Assembly (NCBI RefSeq): GCF_000027005.1
Contig: NC_012965.1
Coordinates: forward strand, 1,351,001-1,415,000
Origin: Komagataella phaffii GS115
Lineage: Eukaryota; Ascomycota; Pichiomycetes; Pichiales; Pichiaceae
Direction of reading: 5' to 3'
Length of the DNA: 64,000 nt
The position numbers and the translations under genes were made by a program. Of the stretch, positions 1-12,633 are shown piece after piece. Under the pieces are notes generated by a model. That model was not told the origin of the DNA and ran no database searches. It worked only from the letters and a program-made list of their open reading frames with translations. The number at the start of each line of letters is the position of its first letter. The first letter of the stretch is position 1.

Positions 1-53
1 CTTGAATGTCATTTTTCTCTTGAACTCTGTCTCCCCGTATCGAGCGATAAACG

Positions 54-560
54 CTAATCGTCAATGTCCTCGTAACGGAGCATTAGCAATCGCTTATACT
101 CGTTCATATCTTCATCCCATAACTGGGCAGCCTGGGCATTCAAAGGAGAACTGTTGTTTGGTTCTCCCAGAAGACTCTGTAAGCTCAGAAGAATTGTCTG
201 GACGTTATACACGGCAGACCACTTCTCCTTGAGAATATCGAGACAGATGTTTCCACTCATATCCACATTGGGATGCCACATTGGTGATACGAATTTTATA
301 ACAGGGGCAACGTAAGGATAATTACTGGAAAATTCCAAAGAGATTTTGAAGCGCAGATTTTCATACGGGGTTGCCTTTGGGCCCTCGATGGTACCTTTCC
401 AGTTAAGCATGTTGGAGTCAGATTCAGGGAAGGCTGAAATACCAGGAGTTTGGGACATCATTAACTGAACCAGTTCGGATTGGAGACGTTTAGTGACCGA
501 ATGGCCTTCGGGAACGTGGAACTTGTTTCCTTGTACCGTCGATGTGTTGACAGCGCTCAT
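54..560 (-). CDS. UBC11: Ubiquitin-conjugating enzyme E2, UBC11/UBE2C-like
   Basis: A 168-residue E2 that would take ubiquitin from E1 on a catalytic cysteine and pass it to substrates with an E3. The UBC fold is complete. It shows the HPN motif in WHPNVD, then NICLDIL with the active-site Cys at about residue 106. The N-terminal extension before the core and the [11 protein letters not shown] segment after the Cys resemble the UbcH10/Ubc11 class that works with the anaphase-promoting complex; that role is inferred from the family. The reading frame continues upstream to an ATG at 668. I chose the ATG at 560 because a TATATAAT box lies about 70-78 bases before it and the extra 36 residues do not look like E2 sequence. 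It is followed upstream by a second E2 on the same strand. Confidence 0.85.
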   Translation of the reverse strand: MSAVNTSTVQGNKFHVPEGHSVTKRLQSELVQLMMSQTPGISAFPESDSNMLNWKGTIEGPKATPYENLRFKISLEFSSNYPYVAPVIKFVSPMWHPNVDMSGNICLDILKEKWSAVYNVQTILLSLQSLLGEPNNSSPLNAQAAQLWDEDMNEYKRLLMLRYEDIDD

Positions 561-1247
561 GTCAGGTTTATGGAGGGTTTGTAGAGGATGGATGGAACTT
601 TTGTGGAAAGTTGCGTAGGTTTCAGAAATAATTATATAGGGATCTACGGTGGTACAAATGACAATCATCTCGATTAGGAAATTGATTAACGATTACCTAA
701 TGTGGAATACGATAAACATGGAACAATAACAGACCTTGACCATGGAATACCAACGGGTTGGGAGATCAGAGGTCTGTGTAGATATCTGAATAGCACAGTA
801 GCAAAAGTGGATCCAGTGAAAAAGTCATCCGGAGTCGGTGAAGGCTAGGCAGTGCGATGCAAAATGCATTGATCTGGAACAGATACTGGCAAGCTAAGTC
901 TCATGCGATAGAGGTACTCGGACACTTATCATGATGGCCACCACCGAAACACCGTGATTAATCTCCAGTGGGCCCTATTTATCAACTAGAGCAGTTTCCG
1001 GTCTAATCAACACGGTTACCAAATGGCCCCGTATAAACTTTAAACCACAACATCCAACATCGAAAACGCGAGCAGTTTGCTTATCAAATAATAACGTAAC
1101 ATTTGTTGCCACCCTTTTCTAGGCAGATGAAATCATCACAAGACACGATCCGCAAACAGCCTTCTCTCAAACTGGCCCTTACTCCTACATGGACTTCGTA
1201 ACCAGTCAGCTATGTTCCACCGTTATGCATTAGATCTATACCCCTAT
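561..1247. other. Intergenic region between two E2 genes
   Basis: About 690 bases separate the start of the UBC11-like gene from the end of UBC4, both on the minus strand. Apart from the TATA box at 631-638 I see no tRNA, long reading frame, repeat or other recognisable element. Confidence 0.5.
631..638 (-). promoter_or_regulatory. TATA box of the UBC11-like gene
   Basis: On the minus strand this reads TATATAAT, 71-78 bases before the chosen ATG at 560. It supports the internal start rather than the upstream in-frame ATG at 668, which would leave the box inside the coding region. Assigned by position and consensus only. Confidence 0.45.
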
Positions 1248-2005
<758 letters not shown>

Positions 2006-5000
2006 ATGGATGACCTATTTGACGTTTTCACAGAGAAACCAGAGGACTCTGTCAATGTCACGGCTGAGTTATCTAAGGTTCCTCAAAGAAAGAGACCCAC
2101 AGCAGAGTCCGGTAACCAAGATGAGCCCAAAAAAGAACAAAAATTGGATATCCAAGAAGATTCCTCTAATTCTGAAAAAATAAAGGCATCCGTTGAAGAA
2201 AAGATTTTGAAGAAAGTTCATGAAACAATTCCCGTCGTTGCAGATGATGTCGAAATTGAGGCTTCAAGAGAAGTCGCCGCTTCATCTGGATTGATGGGTA
2301 CTTCTACAGATGGCCCACAACCTTTGAAATTGAAACATCAGGTGAGACATCAAGTCGCCCTTCCAACAGATTACAAATATACCCCCATCGGACAGCATGA
2401 ACGTACCAATGAAGCCAGGACTTATCCATTCACGCTGGATCCATTTCAAGACACATCTATCTCGTGTATAGATAGGAACGAATCTGTATTGGTATCTGCT
2501 CATACATCTGCTGGTAAGACTGTGGTTGCTGAGTATGCTATTGCTCAATCTTTGCGTGAAAAGCAAAGAGTTATCTATACATCCCCCATCAAGGCTCTGA
2601 GTAACCAAAAATATCGTGAACTGTTAGCTGAGTTTGGTGATGTTGGTTTGATGACTGGTGATGTCACCATCAACCCGGATGCCGGGTGTCTAGTTATGAC
2701 CACTGAAATTTTACGAAGCATGCTTTACAGAGGTTCAGAAGTTATGAGAGAAGTGGCTTGGGTCATTTTTGACGAAGTTCATTACATGCGTGATAAGGCA
2801 AGAGGTGTTGTTTGGGAAGAAACGATCATATTACTTCCTGACAAGGTGCATTACGTCTTTTTATCCGCCACCATTCCCAATGCCATGGAATTTGCGGAAT
2901 GGATTTGTACTATTCACTCGCAACCATGTCATGTTGTGTACACAGACTTTAGACCTACTCCGTTGCAACACTACTTGTTCCCAGCAGGAGGTGATGGAAT
3001 CCACTTGGTAGTGGATGAGAAAAGTAACTTCAGGGAGGAAAACTTTCAAAAAGCTATGAGTACCATTTCTGATAAATCTGGGGAAGATTCTGGAGCCGTT
3101 AATGGTAAAGGAAAGAAAGGCGAAAGCTTCAAAGGTGGGCCAAATAACAGTAAATCAGACATCTACAAGATTGTCAAGATGATCTGGATCAAGAAATACA
3201 ACCCAGTGATCGTCTTCTCCTTCAGTAAACGTGACTGCGAATCATTGGCCTTGAAAATGTCTAAATTAGATTTTAACACTGACGAAGAACGAACTGCTCT
3301 TACCAAAATTTTTGAAAATGCTATCGGATTGCTTCCAGATGCCGATAAAGATCTTCCTCAAATAAAGCATATACTTCCATTACTAAGAAGGGGTATCGGT
3401 ATACATCATTCTGGTTTATTGCCCATCTTGAAAGAGATCATTGAGATTCTATTTCAAGAAGGTTTCCTTAAAGTGCTTTTTGCCACAGAGACTTTCTCTA
3501 TTGGTTTGAACATGCCCGCCAAGACTGTTGTTTTCACTTCCGTTAGAAAATGGGATGGTAAAGGTTTCCGTTGGGTTTCAGGAGGTGAGTATATTCAAAT
3601 GTCTGGTCGTGCTGGTCGACGAGGATTGGATGACCGAGGAATTGTCATTATGATGATTGACGAAAAAATGGAGCCTCAAGTTGCCAAAGGAATGGTAAAA
3701 GGTCAAGCTGATCGTTTGGATTCTGCTTTCCACCTTGGTTACAACATGATTTTGAACCTAATGAGAGTGGAAGGTATTTCTCCTGAGTTTATGCTGCAGC
3801 AATCATTTTATCAGTTCCAAAATGCTGCCAGTATTCCTCATTTGGAAAACAAACTGGCTTTGCTTGAAAGTCAAGAAGCTACAATTCAAATCGAAGATGA
3901 GGGGACTATCAAAGAATATTATGATATCAGACAACAATTGGAGACTTATAGAAAGGACATGAAATTCATCATCACGCATCCTGCTAACCTGTTGCAATTT
4001 CTACAACCTGGAAGAGCCATCAAGGTTAAAGTTGGAGAGTTCAATTACGATTGGGGTGTTGTTATCGAATGCCAAAAAAGAACTACCAAAACTGGTCCTG
4101 CAAAGACATTCTCTGATCACGAATCGTATATTGTGAATGTATTCGTTAACACCATGTTTGTTGACTCCCCAGTGAATTTGATTAAACCATTTAATCCAGT
4201 TTTCCCTGAGGGAATCCGCCCTGCTAGAGGAGATGAAGCAACTAAGGGAGAAATTATCCCAATTACCTTGGACTCTATTCAAGACATCTCCAACATAAGA
4301 ATGTATATTCCTAAAGATTATCACAGCACCCAGGCCAAGAAGACACTGAACAAGACAATTGTTGAGTTGAAACGTCGTTACCCCGATGGAGTTCCGTTGT
4401 TGGATCCAATTGAGAATATGGGTATATCAGATGATGATTTCAAAGTCTTGATAAGGAAGATTGAGGTGTTAGAGACGAAATTAGCTTCCAATGCTCTCAC
4501 TGGAACAGATAAATTAGCGGAGCTTTACAATGTTTACTCTACAAAAGTGAGTAAACAGGAAGAAATTAAAAAAATCAAGGCTAAATTATTGGAGACTCAG
4601 GCGGTCATTCAATTGGACGATTTGAAACATAGAAAACGTGTCCTGCGACGACTACAGTTCACTACGCAGCAGGATATCATCGAGTTAAAGGGAAGAGTGG
4701 CTTGTGAAATTAGTACCGGAGATGAGCTACTATTGACAGAGTTAATTTTCAATGGAACTTTCAACGATCTGGATGTGTACCAATGTGCCAGCATTCTGTC
4801 CTGTTTCGTGTTTGAAGAACGGACGAAGGAGATTCCCCGGTTAAGGCCAGAGTTGGCCGAACCCTTGAAAGCACTTCAGGACATGGCATCCAAGATTGCC
4901 AAAGTTTCACGGGAATCAAAGATCGACCTGGTGGAGAAAGAATATGTGGAATCCTTTAACCCAGGCCTCATGGAGGTAGTTTATGCTTGGTGTAAGGGTG

Positions 5001-5200
5001 CGGCATTCAGTCAGATCTGCAAGATGACGGATGTGTACGAGGGATCGCTAATCCGGATGTTCAAACGACTGGAAGAGATGATTCGCCAAATGGTGACAGC
5101 TGCAAAGACCATCGGTAACGAAGCATTACAGACCAAAATGGAAGAAGCTATAGAAAGTGTTCATAGAGATATTGTCTCTGCAGGTTCGTTGTACCTCTGA
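2006..5200 (+). CDS. MTR4: Exosome-associated RNA helicase Mtr4/Dob1
   Basis: A 1064-residue Ski2-like DEVH-box RNA helicase, the nuclear exosome cofactor and TRAMP subunit that unwinds pre-rRNA, snRNA and aberrant transcripts for degradation. The length matches S. cerevisiae Mtr4 (about 1070). After a charged, low-complexity N-terminus the sequence shows HTSAGKT (motif I, about residue 165), DEVH (about 255), SATIPN (motif III), and [10 protein letters not shown] (motif VI, about 531). These are followed by the arch/KOW insertion (about 610-850) and the C-terminal helical bundle ending AGSLYL. The Mtr4-type arch separates it from the cytoplasmic paralogue Ski2. The start MDDLFDVF is typical of the family. 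Confidence 0.95.
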   Translation: MDDLFDVFTEKPEDSVNVTAELSKVPQRKRPTAESGNQDEPKKEQKLDIQEDSSNSEKIKASVEEKILKKVHETIPVVADDVEIEASREVAASSGLMGTSTDGPQPLKLKHQVRHQVALPTDYKYTPIGQHERTNEARTYPFTLDPFQDTSISCIDRNESVLVSAHTSAGKTVVAEYAIAQSLREKQRVIYTSPIKALSNQKYRELLAEFGDVGLMTGDVTINPDAGCLVMTTEILRSMLYRGSEVMREVAWVIFDEVHYMRDKARGVVWEETIILLPDKVHYVFLSATIPNAMEFAEWICTIHSQPCHVVYTDFRPTPLQHYLFPAGGDGIHLVVDEKSNFREENFQKAMSTISDKSGEDSGAVNGKGKKGESFKGGPNNSKSDIYKIVKMIWIKKYNPVIVFSFSKRDCESLALKMSKLDFNTDEERTALTKIFENAIGLLPDADKDLPQIKHILPLLRRGIGIHHSGLLPILKEIIEILFQEGFLKVLFATETFSIGLNMPAKTVVFTSVRKWDGKGFRWVSGGEYIQMSGRAGRRGLDDRGIVIMMIDEKMEPQVAKGMVKGQADRLDSAFHLGYNMILNLMRVEGISPEFMLQQSFYQFQNAASIPHLENKLALLESQEATIQIEDEGTIKEYYDIRQQLETYRKDMKFIITHPANLLQFLQPGRAIKVKVGEFNYDWGVVIECQKRTTKTGPAKTFSDHESYIVNVFVNTMFVDSPVNLIKPFNPVFPEGIRPARGDEATKGEIIPITLDSIQDISNIRMYIPKDYHSTQAKKTLNKTIVELKRRYPDGVPLLDPIENMGISDDDFKVLIRKIEVLETKLASNALTGTDKLAELYNVYSTKVSKQEEIKKIKAKLLETQAVIQLDDLKHRKRVLRRLQFTTQQDIIELKGRVACEISTGDELLLTELIFNGTFNDLDVYQCASILSCFVFEERTKEIPRLRPELAEPLKALQDMASKIAKVSRESKIDLVEKEYVESFNPGLMEVVYAWCKGAAFSQICKMTDVYEGSLIRMFKRLEEMIRQMVTAAKTIGNEALQTKMEEAIESVHRDIVSAGSLYL

Positions 5201-5510
5201 ATAATAGGATAACAGCTTTCTTACGCAGGGGTTCGGCTGAGAGAAAACGTGACCTTGGAATGTGCCGATCGACTCTAAAACCTTAATTGAAATTGGCAGC
5301 CCATTTGGGTAATAGCATGATAATGCAGGCTGGTGTTATTCATGCCTGTTTGCTGCCAACATGTTTTATTAGCAATTGAGCCTTACTTACCGGCATGAGA
5401 ATAATAATTGACCATGCACAAAATTATACGGATGTAACAGCTTGGAATAATCTCGTTATTGTTGGAGTTCAATAACTGACATCTATCTTCAGTGAATAAC
5501 AGCTGACACT

Positions 5511-5550
5511 CTCGTGGCTGATCAGTCACACTTAATCAACAGCCCACGAG
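5511..5550. repeat. Inverted repeat upstream of the SREBP-like gene
   Basis: Arms CTCGTGGCTG (5511-5520) and CAGCCCACGAG (5540-5550) are reverse complements apart from one extra C, separated by 19 bases. It could be a palindromic factor site or a cruciform or RNA hairpin. Which one cannot be decided from the sequence. Confidence 0.5.
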
Positions 5551-5560
5551 GAATTAATTA

Positions 5561-5589
5561 ACCCCCTATTCCTACTGGAAACCCCCTAT
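5561..5589 (+). repeat. Phased direct repeats ACCCCCTAT x2
   Basis: ACCCCCTAT occurs at 5561-5569 and again at 5581-5589. The spacing is exactly 20 bases, about two helical turns, so both copies would lie on the same face of the DNA. Each contains CCCCT, the complement of the stress-response element core AGGGG. The position, about 240-270 bases before the ATG, suits upstream activating sites. Confidence 0.5.
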
Positions 5590-5829
5590 CCCCAGGAAAT
5601 TACTCATCTCGTCTCTTAGATTGTCGTTTCTTTTTGGAAATGTTGCCGCTCATCTTTGTTTACGACACGAAATTGTGTAGGTAGTCTCCGGAAACAATTC
5701 GTCTGTTTCCCTAGTTAAATAAATTACGACTTTGCAACTAGTGTAACTTGCATCCTGTTTTGCTTTACTTTAGATCAGTGACGACATAAACGCAAGCTTG
5801 TTAGTTCAGTTTGTTTACGCACCAGTACG

Positions 5830-8724
5830 ATGAACGAGGATTATAACTACGGTTACCCCGATACGGAGTCTCTTTTGGTTGCTCTTAACCAAGATCAGAC
5901 TCAGTTGTATGAACTGCAAAACGAGAACGACAATGTGAATGCCAACAACTTGAATATGGACTATGCGATTGATGATGCGGAGACACGCAAAACGGAAGGA
6001 TATTTCGAAAAGAGTTCGAACCCGTATGCTGCCGATCTCAACCCGGTAACAAATCTATCATCTGGGGAGTCGTTCAGTGAAACAGGCACAACGCCTTCAC
6101 CGATGCTATCCGGAGATGTAAATCGGGCTATAGACAGCCAAATGTATCTTCCTGTGAAACAAGAAGTGGCCAGTCCAGATTTTTTCGGAAGTGGCAACGT
6201 ATCTTCCGAAGGACCCAACACTTTCGATTCTAATGGCGGTCAGGCTTTGGACACATCAGCTGAGAACCAACAGCAAGGTGCAAATGCTGCAATGACAACC
6301 AACGCCCCTGATCCTAATTTGTCTTCCTACTCTACGACTCCAACCACGACCACGGCCGATAGTGGTCACAGTAGTGCCAAAAATCGATCCGTAAAGCCTA
6401 AGGCTGAGAAGAAAGTTAAGAAGGAACGTTCAACCCATAATATGATTGAAAAGAAATACCGTACAAATATCAATAGTAAAATTATAGCGTTGAGAGATGC
6501 AGTACCGTCATTAAGAATAGCTGCTTACGCTGATAATTCTTTGACTATTGATGACTTGGAAGGGTTGACTCCAGCTTCCAAACTCAATAAAGCAAGCATA
6601 TTGACAAAGGCCACCGAGTATATCAAGCATTTGGAGGGCAAAAATAGAAGGCTTATGGATGAAGTAACAATTTTGAAAGGTTATATGCAGCAAGCACCGG
6701 GGCAGCTCAACCGAAGATTTCTATCAACACCACAGCCACAACAGCACCAACAACTACAGACTGATAGCCAGCAGCAGCAATCGCACCAACAACAACAATC
6801 ATTACAACAGCAACCGCATGGCCAGTCTATACCTATGGGCAATACGTTTGGCTACCCCGAATTCTCCAGTTATCCTCCCTCTAACTCTATACCACTGGGC
6901 CAGAAGATTGCCTTAGGTGGATTAACAGGGATGGTTGGAACCCAATTATATGCCGGACAGGATTCCGACTTGAAAGGTCTCTCAACCTTGCCGTTTGCTC
7001 ATGTATTCCCAATATTGCAGAATGCAAAACTAATTCACACACTCAAGATCTTCTTTGTTTGTTACGCCCTCTTCTATTTGTTATACCCCATTTTTGTTCA
7101 CAACAAACCATCTAAAACACAACATGGGACTTCTAATTTTCCGTTCATTCACTCTGTTACTCGACTAATCACAGATGCTCCTGCTTTAGTGCGTGACGCT
7201 TTCACAGGATGGCTTAAAAAAGGAAGTTTAACTGCCACAGATAAAATAAAGCTAATTGAAGAGATAAATAACACAGTTGATGCATTTGTGATAAGAGAAA
7301 TCTCTAGGCCAGATGGAGAGATCGTATCTCACCGAAGGGTATTTTTTGAACTCGGAAAAATCCTTTTGAGGATGAATATTTTAGACGACCAGTTCCTGAC
7401 CATAACACAATCGGAAAATGTGTTGATTTTTCAGTTCTACCGCTCAATTATTTACAAGCTGATCAAGTTCAGTCTTGCAAGCAGGTTTCCCTACTTTTTT
7501 GATTATTCCAAACTAACTGCATACGATCGTAGCTTCTTGGCAAGCACAAAGGAAATGCGATCAACTAAGTTTGATACTCCGACCACAAAATTCTTTCAAT
7601 CTTTTAGCTCCTCAGATGAAATTTTCACTGGGCCTACTTGCTTGTCATTGTTGGCGAAATGGCTAAACTTAATGCCTAGTCAAGTCACAGATGAGCAACA
7701 GGATTATCAAAATTTGAAAAATAATGTGCTTAATCAAAAAGTGGAAGATTTGAATTTCTATACAATTTGCATCTGTATCAGAAGCAGTTTTGTTTTGGAA
7801 ACTGTTTTCTTGGAGTATTTGAACACGTTTTTGGACAACAAGAAGATTTCGCAGGAAGAAATTGAGAATAAGAGACATAAGATTTCACAGTTGATTGCCA
7901 CTACCCCTGAAATATTTTCTTATCTGATCTTAAATAATAGGGTGTTCTGTAGTTTGTTGGATCCATCAAATGGAAAGCATTTACAATTTTTTGTGGACAC
8001 TATCAAAGAACGAAGTCTGCAGAAGCTAGAGTCGATTAAGTTCAATGACTTGTCGGGAGCTGATTCTGCTAGGTCTTCAATTTCAGAGAGTAGTATTTTT
8101 TCATATCCACATGGATCAGTATTGGAAAGCACTGATGAGGATGAAGAAGATGATAGGTTTAGTGAAGATGAAAATAGTGTGGAGTCCGCAAGTGACACTG
8201 AAACTGACACCAAAGGAGCCCAGGTCAAGGTTATCTGCAAACCAGCAAGACCTATCCTTCTGGATGAGAGCCGAATTATCGAAGACGAAGGAATTGCTAA
8301 GCTGTTCGATAATTCACAGAGAAGTAAACAGGTCGATCTGATTTCATCGGAAGATTACCAGAAGTTGACCTCGATGGTGATTTTATACTATGTTTCCAAG
8401 AAGGAAACCATCTCCCTGGGTTTAAGGTTACTGCCATTGATGAAGCCACCTATAAACGACGAGTATGGATGCCGGTCACTTGTTTGGCTTGGATGTATGA
8501 TCCAATTACTCTGTACAATAATTGACAATAAGGATATCCTGACTCAACTGAAACCTGATCATAGACAAGTTTTGGAAGAAAACGTTGTGGCACTAATAAT
8601 TTCAATTAACTCCAGCCTTAAAGTGCATAATAAACTGTTCTCACAATTGAGTTACATTGATAAGGTGAATCTTTCTTCTAAACTATCAAACTTGGATCTG
8701 AAGCTGAATGGATACATCAACTGA
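5830..8724 (+). CDS. SREBP-type bHLH transcription factor with a membrane segment (Cph2/Sre family)
   Basis: A 964-residue protein with an acidic N-terminus, then a basic helix-loop-helix at about 198-280. The basic region reads [18 protein letters not shown], with the tyrosine in EKKYR that marks the SREBP class. The HLH loop is long and contains an insertion ([13 protein letters not shown]). A Gln-rich stretch follows at about 297-333. A hydrophobic segment ([23 protein letters not shown], in part) lies near 401-424, and a long C-terminal domain has an acidic insert near 765-795. A second weaker hydrophobic stretch lies near 883-900. The family comprises ER-anchored factors (fungal Sre1, Candida Cph2) that control sterol or morphogenesis genes, some after proteolytic release. 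Membrane anchoring here is inferred from the segment; whether it is cleaved is unknown. Confidence 0.75.
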   Translation: MNEDYNYGYPDTESLLVALNQDQTQLYELQNENDNVNANNLNMDYAIDDAETRKTEGYFEKSSNPYAADLNPVTNLSSGESFSETGTTPSPMLSGDVNRAIDSQMYLPVKQEVASPDFFGSGNVSSEGPNTFDSNGGQALDTSAENQQQGANAAMTTNAPDPNLSSYSTTPTTTTADSGHSSAKNRSVKPKAEKKVKKERSTHNMIEKKYRTNINSKIIALRDAVPSLRIAAYADNSLTIDDLEGLTPASKLNKASILTKATEYIKHLEGKNRRLMDEVTILKGYMQQAPGQLNRRFLSTPQPQQHQQLQTDSQQQQSHQQQQSLQQQPHGQSIPMGNTFGYPEFSSYPPSNSIPLGQKIALGGLTGMVGTQLYAGQDSDLKGLSTLPFAHVFPILQNAKLIHTLKIFFVCYALFYLLYPIFVHNKPSKTQHGTSNFPFIHSVTRLITDAPALVRDAFTGWLKKGSLTATDKIKLIEEINNTVDAFVIREISRPDGEIVSHRRVFFELGKILLRMNILDDQFLTITQSENVLIFQFYRSIIYKLIKFSLASRFPYFFDYSKLTAYDRSFLASTKEMRSTKFDTPTTKFFQSFSSSDEIFTGPTCLSLLAKWLNLMPSQVTDEQQDYQNLKNNVLNQKVEDLNFYTICICIRSSFVLETVFLEYLNTFLDNKKISQEEIENKRHKISQLIATTPEIFSYLILNNRVFCSLLDPSNGKHLQFFVDTIKERSLQKLESIKFNDLSGADSARSSISESSIFSYPHGSVLESTDEDEEDDRFSEDENSVESASDTETDTKGAQVKVICKPARPILLDESRIIEDEGIAKLFDNSQRSKQVDLISSEDYQKLTSMVILYYVSKKETISLGLRLLPLMKPPINDEYGCRSLVWLGCMIQLLCTIIDNKDILTQLKPDHRQVLEENVVALIISINSSLKVHNKLFSQLSYIDKVNLSSKLSNLDLKLNGYIN

Positions 8725-9012
8725 AATCTCCAAGCTTGGTGATACGTAATCTCCCTATTTGAAATAAATGTTTATTCTTATTTGTTAGTACACTTCTCCT
8801 CATTTTCAGTTCTCCATTATCTGGAGCTAGTAGAATTTCGAGCACACCGAAAACCCTCCATAAAGGAAACACTGTCTACCAAGTTGGTAAGGAAAGTTCA
8901 ATCGAATCCATCTGCTTTTTCCCATCTTTGAAACGCGTTTATAGCTGAACCAGTCAAACGTATTTGATTGCTCTATTAGTGAATACGTGTTTCAAATTGC
9001 ATCGAGGAAAAG

Positions 9013-12000
9013 ATGGCAAATGAAAGAGCCTTACAGTATTTTGTCACCAGTGATAATCAACGATTATATGACCTGGCTGCGAAGCTATTCAGTTTGGGTT
9101 TCTTCAACTGTTACTTTACTCCACAGCAATTTCAGTTGTTGTCTGTAATTTTGGATAATGGTAAACTTCGAATTGAAGAAGATGGATTCGTTTCCACAGT
9201 GTGGGATGAGTTTATCAAAGGCAGGTTAGTACTGCAATTCAGTAAAGGAGACTATGAGAAAGAAAGTACAAAACATACAGTGGACAATGTGAAAGGAACA
9301 GATGATAAAACTGGTATAGAAGTATCGAAGGAGAATGGACACAGCTCAGACCCCCCTTCTGCTGACCATGACATTACAGAGTCTGATAATGTAGGACGAG
9401 AGGAAACCTTGGATGATCAATTCTCCGAGCTGTACTTGAAAGATGGCGTGTCCACTTCTCAATTTATGTGTGCAAAACTGCGATATCTATTGTTTGAACA
9501 GGCTATAGATTATTTGTATACCAACAGTTCGATGAACGGTGACGCAGAGGAGTACAGCTTGCTTCAAAATGTTGATGATATGAACGAAGAGAAGGAGGAA
9601 ACTGCTAAACCTGCGACACCTCAGAATGTTAGAGAGATTGATAATGACTATGATGACGACGAAGATGAAGATGAAGAGGATGAAGAAATAAAGGAGGCAT
9701 CAAGTAAGAACCCTTTCAAGACTGAAGATAATGAACCCTTAACAAATGAACGCCAGCCAACAAACAATGTTTTTATCAGATTATGCAGCGATGAAAAATC
9801 TCTCTCCAAGTCTTTAACGCTCAATTTGCTCACCTCTATGGTAACATCCAAACCTGAATACCCAGTTGAGCAGTTGAAAGGTTCCGAAGTGATTGGCACT
9901 TCACACCCACTGCTAGGAACAGCATCAGCCATAGAGTCCAAGTTGGAAAAAAGAAATGAGGCTAGACTGATCAAGAATTTCAGTAAGATCTACCATCAAT
10001 TTGACAAGGATGAAAGAAATTTTTTGAAACGAAGGAAACTAGAGATCAGCAATAAACAGTTCTTAGATCAGGATAATAACGATCCAAAAGATAGACCATC
10101 CTCAAATTCTACCTCTGATGAGGAGTCTAACTCAAATAACTTGGAAAAGACTTCACAACCTTCGTCTGTGAATAAATTGATGCAGTTGGGCGGAGCTGCC
10201 AACTTATCTCTGAAAAATCTACTTTCCAAAGTTGAAGAAAATAGAGAAAAGCTAAATTTATCTGATTTAGATCTTCGAAGTCTGATTATGGATGTGCGCA
10301 AGAATAGATCTAAATGGGCTAGCGACGATAAGATTGGCCAAGAGGAACTTTATGAAGCCTGCGAAAAAGTTGTTTTAGAGCTCAGAGGGTACACAGAACA
10401 CTCGACAGCGTTTCTTAATAGGGTTTCCAAAAGAGAAGCACCAAACTACTACCAGATAATAAAAAAGCCCATGGACCTCAATACAGTTATGAAAAAGTTG
10501 AAAAGCTTCCAATACAAAAGCAAGCAGGAATTTGTTGATGACTTGATGCTAATCTGGAAGAACTGTTTAACTTACAACTCTGATCCCAGTCATTTTATCA
10601 GGGTTCATGCTGTTGCGATGCAAAAGAAAACTCTGTCCCTTATTCCGTTAATACCAGATATTGTTATCAGAGATCGAAGTGAACTAGAAAAAGATGAAGT
10701 AGAAAATGTTGTTGAGACTCCACAGTCAAGTTCCATTGGTACACCTATGACTACGAGAGTAGCAGGTGGTAAAGGTCCTAAGAAAGGAAGAACTCATAGG
10801 GAACCACCCACAAGGCCTGAAACGCCTGATGGAATTGCGGGTGAAGATTCTTCTCAGGTTTCCAAGGCGGAGCAAGACTCGCCTGCCAAGGCTTTGGAGG
10901 TAACCGAGAATGATTCCACCAAGGAGAAAGAAAAAGACTTATCCGATGTCCCGACACAAGAGCAAAAGAATGATAAAACTGAGAAGGATGACGATTATCA
11001 AGAGGCAGTTGAAGACGAAGAAGAAGATGATGATGATAACACAAATTTAGAAGAAGACTCTACTGAAGATGAAGATGATTTAGAAGTTCAAACATGGAAT
11101 AGTTTAACATCCAATGTAAGGTATAAAATTTGTGAGAAACGACGAAATCTGTTCAAAGAAAATAAAATTCAACCCAATGAGGAGGCCATTTTCCGTGATA
11201 CTTATCAAATGGAAAACTTTATGCATTATTTGGGAGATGATGTACGTATTGTGCTGAACACTCCCATGAGTCGTTATCAGTATTACGATGGAAACGAGGA
11301 TCCATACCTTATTGAATACGACATTTCAGGTGGTATTCCCGGATTAAAATATTCTGGTGTATCACCAGATGAGGGAGACCTTGAAGACAATATGTTGGTG
11401 GATCAACTAATGAAAGGAGAAAGCTCAATTAGAGAATCTGGGTTTGCAAGAAAGCCTACTGGTATGAATAAAAAGTTCAATGAGATAATCCATTTGATGC
11501 AACAGATACGACGAATATGTTTTAAGATATCATTGATTCGTCAGATGCAAACTCAACAGTTTCTACATCATACACAAATGAAACCTCCCGATATCAATGA
11601 AATTCAGGATATTGATATCGACCAACTTTCCAACTTACCTAATCGTGACAAATTGGATTCAGATGTCTCGTACAATTCTTTGAAAAGATCTATTTCCAAA
11701 ATATTAATGGCCAATGGATTTGAATCCACTGCCCCATTCTGTTCTGATGTTATCACACAAATTGCTGAAAATTATTTTGGTAATCTAGTCAAAACTTTGA
11801 AGAACCACATTGAGTCCAAGTCAATTAATAAAGTAATGGGAGACGCCAAATTTCAAAAAGTTTCAAATAAGGACATACTTTTGCTTTCACTTTTAGAGAA
11901 CGGAGTTGAAAGCCCGGATGCTCTTTATGAGTATTACAACGAGAATATTGTTAAACAAATCAGTAAGCTTGAGGGTTTGAAGTCGCGTTTGTCAAGTTTC

Positions 12001-12588
12001 TTGGCTGAATTACTACGCCCAGGGTTGCAAGATTTGAATGAAAGACAGTTTAACGACAATAGTGATGAATTTCTTACAGGAAACTTTTCCAGTGAAATTG
12101 GGGATGATTTCTTCGGGTTCAGAGAACTTGGCTTGGAGAAAGAGTTTGGTTTGTTGACATCAACAGTTCCTTTACACTTATTGCATTCAAGGTTGAACAG
12201 CTCTATCTTCAACTCCAATCACGAAGTAAGTCAATTGAAGTTCGATGATATTCAAGCCGAAGAGAAAGAGCAACTATATAAGAGAGAAATTCCTCAACAT
12301 ATTAAACTGATCCAACCATTTTTATACAATATTGCAGAGAAATCAAAAACTATACACTACAAACAATTGAAAAAATTGAATGAATTACAGAAAATGCCGG
12401 AGAATGACGACGATATTCTACTTATTGAGGACGAAGACTTGCCCTTGAAGCAGAGAAATACTAGACCGAGAGTTCCCCCCACGGGAAAGATACCTAATGT
12501 GAAAAAGAAGGCCGTCAATGGTGCTTACTTTTTAGATCCAGCAATTTTCAGTTCTAATAACCAAGTGAAAGTTGAGGGTGATACGTGA
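9013..12588 (+). CDS. SPT7: SAGA subunit Spt7, bromodomain protein
   Basis: A 1191-residue scaffold of the SAGA transcription coactivator. A single bromodomain lies at about 445-542, with NYYQIIKKPMDL and the acetyl-lysine Asn region WKNCLTYNSDP. Acidic Asp/Glu runs sit at about 210-226 and 660-695. A histone-fold segment at about 884-955 (LKRSISKILMANGFESTAPF) is the part that pairs with Ada1 in S. cerevisiae. The C-terminal region carries the acidic, Pro-rich tail that in yeast is trimmed to make the SLIK form; whether that occurs here is unknown. The domain order and length fit Spt7. It converges on the transporter gene with only 45 bases between stop codons. Confidence 0.9.
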   Translation: MANERALQYFVTSDNQRLYDLAAKLFSLGFFNCYFTPQQFQLLSVILDNGKLRIEEDGFVSTVWDEFIKGRLVLQFSKGDYEKESTKHTVDNVKGTDDKTGIEVSKENGHSSDPPSADHDITESDNVGREETLDDQFSELYLKDGVSTSQFMCAKLRYLLFEQAIDYLYTNSSMNGDAEEYSLLQNVDDMNEEKEETAKPATPQNVREIDNDYDDDEDEDEEDEEIKEASSKNPFKTEDNEPLTNERQPTNNVFIRLCSDEKSLSKSLTLNLLTSMVTSKPEYPVEQLKGSEVIGTSHPLLGTASAIESKLEKRNEARLIKNFSKIYHQFDKDERNFLKRRKLEISNKQFLDQDNNDPKDRPSSNSTSDEESNSNNLEKTSQPSSVNKLMQLGGAANLSLKNLLSKVEENREKLNLSDLDLRSLIMDVRKNRSKWASDDKIGQEELYEACEKVVLELRGYTEHSTAFLNRVSKREAPNYYQIIKKPMDLNTVMKKLKSFQYKSKQEFVDDLMLIWKNCLTYNSDPSHFIRVHAVAMQKKTLSLIPLIPDIVIRDRSELEKDEVENVVETPQSSSIGTPMTTRVAGGKGPKKGRTHREPPTRPETPDGIAGEDSSQVSKAEQDSPAKALEVTENDSTKEKEKDLSDVPTQEQKNDKTEKDDDYQEAVEDEEEDDDDNTNLEEDSTEDEDDLEVQTWNSLTSNVRYKICEKRRNLFKENKIQPNEEAIFRDTYQMENFMHYLGDDVRIVLNTPMSRYQYYDGNEDPYLIEYDISGGIPGLKYSGVSPDEGDLEDNMLVDQLMKGESSIRESGFARKPTGMNKKFNEIIHLMQQIRRICFKISLIRQMQTQQFLHHTQMKPPDINEIQDIDIDQLSNLPNRDKLDSDVSYNSLKRSISKILMANGFESTAPFCSDVITQIAENYFGNLVKTLKNHIESKSINKVMGDAKFQKVSNKDILLLSLLENGVESPDALYEYYNENIVKQISKLEGLKSRLSSFLAELLRPGLQDLNERQFNDNSDEFLTGNFSSEIGDDFFGFRELGLEKEFGLLTSTVPLHLLHSRLNSSIFNSNHEVSQLKFDDIQAEEKEQLYKREIPQHIKLIQPFLYNIAEKSKTIHYKQLKKLNELQKMPENDDDILLIEDEDLPLKQRNTRPRVPPTGKIPNVKKKAVNGAYFLDPAIFSSNNQVKVEGDT

Positions 12589-12633
12589 TATTATGTTGAA
12601 AAGAAACTACGTAACTCTATGTAAATATGCTGT

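Larger units (their letters stand above)
5201..5829. promoter_or_regulatory. Upstream region of the SREBP-like gene
   Basis: A 629-base region between tandem genes. It contains a near-perfect inverted repeat (arms 5511-5520 and 5540-5550) and two ACCCCCTAT copies exactly 20 bases apart at 5561 and 5581. Both are listed separately. No reading frame or RNA gene is evident. Confidence 0.5.

Noticed and set aside
9660..9690. GAT/GAA runs in SPT7 and similar acidic runs in NUD1 and GPN3 as possible microsatellites
   Set aside because: They encode short Asp/Glu runs typical of nuclear yeast proteins and are not long or pure enough to call as repeat loci.
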